Positions 33,554 through 37,335 of a DNA stretch of 37,335 bases are shown here, piece after piece (position 1 is the first letter of the stretch; every line of letters starts with the position of its first letter). The notes beneath the pieces are model-generated. The model saw only the letters and a list, made by a program, of their open reading frames with translations. It was not told where the DNA came from and searched no databases. This stretch comes from Deinococcus sp. (GTDB taxonomy: Bacteria > Deinococcota > Deinococci > Deinococcales > Deinococcaceae): NCBI RefSeq assembly GCF_018260555.1, contig NZ_JAGLBB010000029.1, forward strand, positions 1-37,335. The letters run 5' to 3'. A program made the position numbers and the translations under genes.

Positions 33554-33583
33554 ACCCAGCAGCAGAGACAGGACCGCAACATC

Positions 33584-33625
33584 AGGAGGGGCACAGGCGT
33601 GAACGTAGCGCCTTGTGCCCCTCCT
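33584..33625. terminator. Long hairpin between converging transglutaminase and Yip1 genes
   Basis: AGGAGGGGCACA (33584-33595) pairs perfectly with TGTGCCCCTCCT (33614-33625), with a further GGC/GCC inside. There is no T-run, so it may act as a bidirectional pause or stability element. Confidence 0.7.
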
Positions 33626-33648
33626 GCCAGCGGCAATGACGGAGGCCG

Positions 33649-34251
33649 TTACTGACCGGTGGCAGCGCGGCCTACCGCGAAGATGCTGCCCACAATGCCT
33701 GTCACGATCAGGCCCAGGGCGGCCTGCGCGATCCAGGCGAGGACCAGGGTGACGGCGGCCTCGGTCTGGTCGCGCAGGTTCATGCTGCTCTGCACGGCCA
33801 GGAATCCGAAATAGACCAGAGCGAGACTCAGGGCGAGCCTGACCAGCCAGCCGAGAACCGGGATGATGCCGATCAGGGTCATGCCGATACTGATGGGCAC
33901 GTAGAACAGCGCGAAGGTGTACGCCACTTCCGGGTACGTACCGGTTCCCTTGAACAGCGTGCGGCCGATCAGGTAGACCGCGCCTGTGAACATCAGGAAC
34001 CCCACGGGGACGCCGATCAGGCGGCTGAACAGCTGCCCGAAGAAGGTCACGTCGCTGTGCAGGAAGGAGAACACGGCGGCAATGACGGCCGACACGACGG
34101 CGGCCACTATCACGTACGTCAGGGCGCTGCGCAGGCCGCCGCCGCGCTCGTAGCGTTCGAAGGTGGCAGGGCTGGGCTGCGTGAGGACGGCGGCGCTCTG
34201 GGCGAACATGTTCTGCACGCTGACTTCTGGTCCGGTGACGGGGTTTCGCAT
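33649..34251 (-). CDS. Yip1-family integral membrane protein
   Basis: A 200-residue membrane protein with five hydrophobic helices. The region LRSALTYVIVAAVVSAVIAAVF, then FTGAVYLIGRTLFKGTGTYPEVAYTFALFYVPI and IGIIPVLGWLVRLALSLALVYFGF follows the Yip1/YIPF domain pattern. The bacterial role is unknown. The ATG at 34251 is chosen because TACTCT lies 5 bases upstream on the minus strand; a longer frame from 34323 lacks a promoter and has no family similarity in its extra part. Confidence 0.85.
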   Translation of the reverse strand: MRNPVTGPEVSVQNMFAQSAAVLTQPSPATFERYERGGGLRSALTYVIVAAVVSAVIAAVFSFLHSDVTFFGQLFSRLIGVPVGFLMFTGAVYLIGRTLFKGTGTYPEVAYTFALFYVPISIGMTLIGIIPVLGWLVRLALSLALVYFGFLAVQSSMNLRDQTEAAVTLVLAWIAQAALGLIVTGIVGSIFAVGRAATGQ

Positions 34252-34320
34252 GCCCCAGAGTACGGGCGTCAGGTCAGGGAAGTTGCGTCCCCCTGACCGA
34301 CCGTTCACTTCAACAGCCTG

Positions 34321-34354
34321 CATGGAGACCAGGCCTTCATGGAGACCAGGCCTT
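34321..34354. repeat. Two perfect tandem 17-bp repeats
   Basis: CATGGAGACCAGGCCTT occurs at 34321-34337 and again at 34338-34354, followed by a third, decayed start. It lies in the 411-bp gap between the Yip1 and era genes. Confidence 0.9.
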
Positions 34355-34380
34355 CATGGAAACTGGGCCAGGCACGCGTC

Positions 34381-34422
34381 GGGCATGGCGGCACGGGCAT
34401 GGCGGCACGGGCGCGGCGGCGC
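34381..34422. repeat. 14-bp tandem repeats, two perfect and one degenerate
   Basis: GGGCATGGCGGCAC at 34381-34394 and 34395-34408, then GGGCGCGGCGGCGC at 34409-34422. No gene is evident in this gap. Confidence 0.88.
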
Positions 34423-34459
34423 GGCGTCATACTGGAGGGCGCCACCCAGGCCTCTCACC

Positions 34460-34511
34460 CGGATTCCGTGTTTTATTCCGGATTGTCAGCGAAACAAACG
34501 GCAGTCCGTAT
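34460..34511. repeat. Short family A/C mosaic repeat
   Basis: CGGATTCCGTG at the left, CCGGATTGTCAGCGAAACAA in the middle (shared with 10540 and 24750) and CAGTCCGTAT at the right. From 34512 to era at 34663 nothing recognisable was seen. Confidence 0.65.
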
Positions 34512-34662
34512 CAGCTACCCGGGAGTGCCCGGCTGAGCGGCCCGGACCGGCTGGCCATCCTGCGCGCCGACGAGGGCGCCCGCCTGGGCGTGGTGGGTCG
34601 CAGCGCCCGCCGAACCTGCCCCGGCACCATTGAACGGCGCGCGGCATGAGAGAATAGAAACG

Positions 34663-35583
34663 ATGACGGATTTTTCCTCCACCGGAGACCAGCAGACCCA
34701 CTCGGGCTTCATTGCCATTATCGGCAAACCCAACGTGGGCAAAAGCACCCTGCTGAACAGCTTCCTGGGCACCAAGGTCGCCCCCACCAGCCCCCGCCCG
34801 CAGACCACCCGACGCGGCGTGCGCGGCATCCACACCAACGGGAACCGCCAGATCGTGTTCGTGGACACGCCCGGCCTGCACAAGGCCAAAGACGCCCTGG
34901 GCAAGTACATGAACCACGAGGTACACAGCGCCCTGGCCGACGTGGACGCCGTCGTGTGGGTCGTGGACCTGCGCCACCCGCCCACCGATGAGGATCAGCT
35001 GGTCGCCCGGCAGATCCGCGAACTGCCCAAACCCCTGTTCATGGTCGGCAACAAGACCGACGCCGCCAAGTACCCGGACGAGGCCATGAAACTGTACCGC
35101 GCGCTGCTGGAGGGCCGCGAGCACGATACCAGCGAGACCATGCTGAGCGCGCAGAACAACCCGGCCGCCGTGGCGACCCTGCGTGAGCAACTGCTGGAGG
35201 TGCTGCCGGAAAACCCGTTCTTCTTCCCGCAGGGCGCCGCCAGCGACCAGACGCGCGAGCAGTGGGCGGCCGAGATCATCCGCGAGGAAGCCATGAAGAA
35301 ACTGCGCGACGAACTGCCGTACGCCGTCGCGACCCGCGTGAACTCCTGGACCGAGCGCCAGGACGGCCTGCAACGCATCGAGGGTGAGATCGTCGTAGAG
35401 AAGAACGCCCACAAGGGCATGGTCATCGGCGCGGGCGGCAAGCAACTGCGCGAGATCGGTCAGGCCGCCCGCAAGCAACTGGAAGTGTTCCTGAGCCGCA
35501 AGGTGTACCTGGGCCTGGAAGTCATCGTGATCAACAACTGGCGCGAGGACGAGGAAGCCCTGCGCGAACTCGGGTACGAGTAA
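34663..35583 (+). CDS. era: GTPase Era
   Basis: Era is an essential GTPase that binds the 3' end of 16S rRNA and helps 30S subunit assembly. The 306-residue protein has G1 GKPNVGKST at 21-29, a G2 Thr in RPQTTRRGVRG, G3 DTPG near 69, G4 NKTD near 127, and a C-terminal KH domain with VEKNAHKGMVIGAGGKQLR. Length and order are normal. The ATG at 34663 is where similarity begins; no convincing ribosome-binding site or TANNNT box precedes it, so its promoter is unclear. Confidence 0.96.
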   Translation: MTDFSSTGDQQTHSGFIAIIGKPNVGKSTLLNSFLGTKVAPTSPRPQTTRRGVRGIHTNGNRQIVFVDTPGLHKAKDALGKYMNHEVHSALADVDAVVWVVDLRHPPTDEDQLVARQIRELPKPLFMVGNKTDAAKYPDEAMKLYRALLEGREHDTSETMLSAQNNPAAVATLREQLLEVLPENPFFFPQGAASDQTREQWAAEIIREEAMKKLRDELPYAVATRVNSWTERQDGLQRIEGEIVVEKNAHKGMVIGAGGKQLREIGQAARKQLEVFLSRKVYLGLEVIVINNWREDEEALRELGYE

Positions 35584-35584
35584 G

Positions 35585-35654
35585 CAGCCAGGGTTGACGG
35601 CGGCACCAGCCGGGGTGGAACGCAGGTCAGCGCGTTCCGCCCCGCCGCTGGCTG
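35585..35654. terminator. Large nested hairpin after era
   Basis: Inner stem GGGGTGGAACGC (35612-35623) / GCGTTCCGCCCC (35632-35643), outer stem CAGCCAG (35585-35591) / CTGGCTG (35648-35654). It lies between era and the converging Nudix remnant. Confidence 0.7.
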
Positions 35655-35659
35655 GGGGG

Positions 35660-35875
35660 TCAGCGCTCCCGTTCCCGCAGCGCGTCCTCGTGGAACGGTT
35701 TGGTGTGGTGCATGCGGATCAGGCGGGCGTCGTACAGGGCGCCGAATTCGGCTTTCGGCACGAAGCGCACCTCGGTCACCTCGTCCGGCAGGGCGGGGCG
35801 GAAGGTGGAATCCGGCTGGGCCTCGGCCAGCCACGCGCACCGCAGGGCGTGCCCGCCGTCCGGGTAGTGCCCCAG
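35660..35875 (-). pseudogene. C-terminal remnant of a Nudix-like hydrolase gene
   Basis: On the minus strand an open frame of 71 codons reads GHYPDGGHALRCAWLAEAQP, then VRFVPKAEFGALYDARLIRMH and ends HEDALRERER. This resembles the last half of a Nudix hydrolase: a strand with WLAEA, then the VRFVPKAEF...LY C-terminal helix. The Nudix box itself and the N-terminal half are missing; the frame is closed upstream by TAG at 35878-35876 and lacks a good start codon. I infer a decayed gene. The DinB gene lies directly upstream on the same strand. Confidence 0.6.
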
Positions 35876-35910
35876 CTAATGGGAGTATGGAGTTCAGTGC
35901 CGAACTGCAC

Positions 35911-36444
35911 CTACAAGCCGTTCCGTTCGCGCAGGGCGGTGATCTGCGCCGTGTGATGGCGTCCGTGCCAGGCGTACATGGCGAGCAGGGTATCCACGGT
36001 GTACGTGCGGCCCTGCGCAGGGTGCGTCCAGGGTCTGGCCCAGTCGGGTCCGGCGGGGTCCAGCGAGGCGAATAGCCTGCCCAGGCGCGAGTGCAGCGCG
36101 TCCAGCAGCTTCACGCTGACATCAGGCGCGAGTTCGTGGTCGGGCAGGGCCGCCCAGCGGTCCTCCTCGTAGGGTTTGATGGTGGGGTTGTCCTCGGTCA
36201 GCGCGAGTTTCAGGCGGATGAAGGCGTTCATGTGGCTCTCGGCGACGTGGTGCACGACCTGCCGCACCGTCCAGCCGCCCTCGCGGTACGGGGTGCCTAG
36301 TTGCCCGTCGTTCAGGCCCTGCACGGCGCCGAACAGGTCGGCGGGCAGGGCGAGCAGGTGCCCGAGGGCCTCCACGCGCTCCGCGGGCGTGAGGGTCTGC
36401 GGTGTGGGCATCGGCCCGAGCGGGTAGCGCAGGTCGCGGGTCAT
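35911..36444 (-). CDS. DinB/YfiT-family metal-dependent protein
   Basis: A 177-residue four-helix protein of the DinB/YfiT superfamily, whose members are often thiol transferases (for instance of bacillithiol). The three metal-binding His residues are recognisable in VRQVVHHVAESHMN and AWHGRHHTAQI. YREGGWTVRQVVHHVAESH is typical of the YfiT subgroup. The substrate thiol is unknown; Deinococcus makes bacillithiol, which makes that a reasonable candidate. It overlaps the upstream MazG-like gene by four bases (ATGA), so the two form an operon. Confidence 0.88.
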   Translation of the reverse strand: MTRDLRYPLGPMPTPQTLTPAERVEALGHLLALPADLFGAVQGLNDGQLGTPYREGGWTVRQVVHHVAESHMNAFIRLKLALTEDNPTIKPYEEDRWAALPDHELAPDVSVKLLDALHSRLGRLFASLDPAGPDWARPWTHPAQGRTYTVDTLLAMYAWHGRHHTAQITALRERNGL

Positions 36445-36785
36445 GGACTGACCTCGTGATCGCTGGCGTCCTTTCGGGTCCAGCGGGTCGCGTCGCGCTT
36501 CTCGACCTTCGCCATCATGCGCTCAAAGCCGCGTTCCAGGTTCAGGCCGCTTTCGTTTGCCATGCAGATGGTCACGAACAGCAGGTCCGCGAGTTCCATC
36601 TCCAGGTCACCGGCGTCCTCGCCGGGTTTGGGCGTCTTACCGTTGGCGTGCGCGATGACGCGGGCGATCTCGCCGGTCTCCTCGGTCAGTCGGGCCAGCA
36701 TCAGCAGCGGCGGAAAGTAGCCCTCCCGGAACTGGCTGATGTAGGCGTCCACGCGGGCGCTGGCGTCCTCGAAGGTCAGGCTCAT
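36441..36785 (-). CDS. MazG-like nucleotide pyrophosphohydrolase
   Basis: A 114-residue, single-domain all-alpha NTP pyrophosphohydrolase. The metal-binding helices appear as LTEETGEIARVI and LEMELADLLFVTICMAN, matching the ExxE...ExxD pattern. Such enzymes remove non-canonical or surplus nucleoside triphosphates and are considered house-cleaning enzymes; single-domain forms occur in many bacteria. TATGCT is 7 bases before the ATG at 36785 on the minus strand, which fixes the start; a long in-frame extension upstream has no family similarity. First gene of the MazG-DinB pair. Confidence 0.9.
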   Translation of the reverse strand: MSLTFEDASARVDAYISQFREGYFPPLLMLARLTEETGEIARVIAHANGKTPKPGEDAGDLEMELADLLFVTICMANESGLNLERGFERMMAKVEKRDATRWTRKDASDHEVSP

Positions 36786-36870
36786 GCGGGTCAGCATACT
36801 GACAATGGCGGGGGGGCCGTGCGCCAGCTGGCCGATGCGCGGGCTACCCGGCCGGGCGCAGCATGCGGGC

Positions 36871-37335
36871 ATGACCGCGCCGCGCCCGCTGCACCACCCG
36901 CTCCACAGTGCCGGGCCGCCCGTGTGGGACGTGACCCGCGCCGACGGCCTGGGAGTGCTCCCGGCCTGTCCGGACGCGCTGGAGGCGTTCGGGCCGGACC
37001 TGCGCTCGGCGCTGGCGGGCGTGCTGGTCGCGGCGGGCGGCGCGGATCTGGTGTTCGTGGGCCGCTCGCCCGAGCCGCTGCGGGCGTACCTGGGCGGGCT
37101 GCTGTGGGGCGTGGGCGTGCCGTGGCGGGTATCGGGCCTGAACGTGTCGCTGCTGCACGCCACCCTGGACGCCGGGCAGGTGCGGGCGCTGCGGCCCCTG
37201 CTGGCCGGGGCGGGCCTGCACCCGCGCGAACTGGTGCGTTCGGGGCGCCGGGCGGCGCTGGTGGACGTGGTCGCGTCGGGCGGGACGTTTGCCGAGTTGC
37301 ACCGGGCGCTGCGCGAGTGGGCAGAGCAGGAGGGT
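36871..37335 (+). CDS. 5' part of an unrecognised gene, cut by the window end
   Basis: An open frame of 155 codons runs from ATG at 36871 to the last base with no stop. It reads HHPLHSAGPPVWDVTRADGL near the start, then DLVFVGRSPEPLRAYLGGLL and VPWRVSGLNVSLLHATLD. The VFVGRSPEPLRAYL stretch has a strand-loop-helix look that could contact a phosphate, but I do not recognise the family. High third-position GC supports coding. It diverges from the MazG-like gene by 85 bases. Confidence 0.6.
   Translation, partial: MTAPRPLHHPLHSAGPPVWDVTRADGLGVLPACPDALEAFGPDLRSALAGVLVAAGGADLVFVGRSPEPLRAYLGGLLWGVGVPWRVSGLNVSLLHATLDAGQVRALRPLLAGAGLHPRELVRSGRRAALVDVVASGGTFAELHRALREWAEQEG

Noticed and set aside
34163..34633. 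Small open frames in the Yip1-era gap.
   Set aside because: They are made of tandem repeats and mosaic repeat DNA, without promoter, ribosome-binding site or similarity.

Overview
This GC-rich, gene-dense window is almost certainly chromosomal DNA of a Deinococcus species. The case rests on several things seen together: a UvsE-type UV damage endonuclease, an L28 protein of the short Deinococcus type, a ZnuA-family operon like the one known beside L28 in D. radiodurans, and more than twenty genes with a TANNNT -10 box placed 5-9 bases before the start codon. That last pattern is the leaderless-mRNA arrangement described for Deinococcus. No rRNA, tRNA, prophage, complete insertion sequence or CRISPR array was seen.

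Layout. 1-4.5 kb: a 5'-truncated GH13 glycosidase, moeA, a SlyD-type prolyl isomerase, an HD-domain protein and trxB. 4.6-9.6 kb: a zinc-starvation block, with an unknown gene diverging from a COG0523 GTPase across a Zur/Fur-like operator, then rpmB (L28), znuA, znuC and znuB. 9.6-12.8 kb: a short-chain dehydrogenase, a nitroreductase diverging from an HxlR regulator, a 194-bp non-autonomous mobile element with perfect terminal repeats and target duplication, and a conserved hypothetical gene. 13.0-14.9 kb: purH behind a ZTP riboswitch. 14.9-22.4 kb: a DUF4258 gene with a structured leader, a broken GNAT gene, a DUF305 protein, a DUF218 protein, trmFO, and the cell-wall pair murD-ftsW. 22.5-27.8 kb: a phosphodiester glycosidase-like secreted protein, a DnaQ-like exonuclease, a secreted unknown, and uvsE translationally coupled to a small DUF2256 gene. 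28.0-29.3 kb: DAHP synthase behind what looks like a leader-peptide attenuator. 30.0-33.6 kb: the three-gene set circularly permuted ATP-grasp / alpha-E / transglutaminase. 33.6-37.3 kb: a Yip1-type membrane protein, era, a Nudix remnant, DinB and MazG-like genes, and the 5' part of an unknown gene cut by the window end.

The intergenic DNA is unusually structured. Two short repeat families recur. Family B is a 143-bp unit with TAAGTAC/GTACTTA ends (three copies). Family A has ATACGGATTCCG-type inverted ends (about eight full or partial copies). They are often joined to each other, and several copies abut or supply the stop codon of a gene. They resemble in style the mosaic small nucleotide repeats known from D. 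radiodurans. Several minisatellites (12-18 bp units) lie between genes as well.

The most useful leads are the attenuator-like leader of the DAHP synthase gene, the unknown gene sharing the Zur-like operator, the DUF2256-UvsE coupling, the 194-bp element, the stop-codon-abutting repeats and the ATP-grasp/alpha-E/transglutaminase operon.
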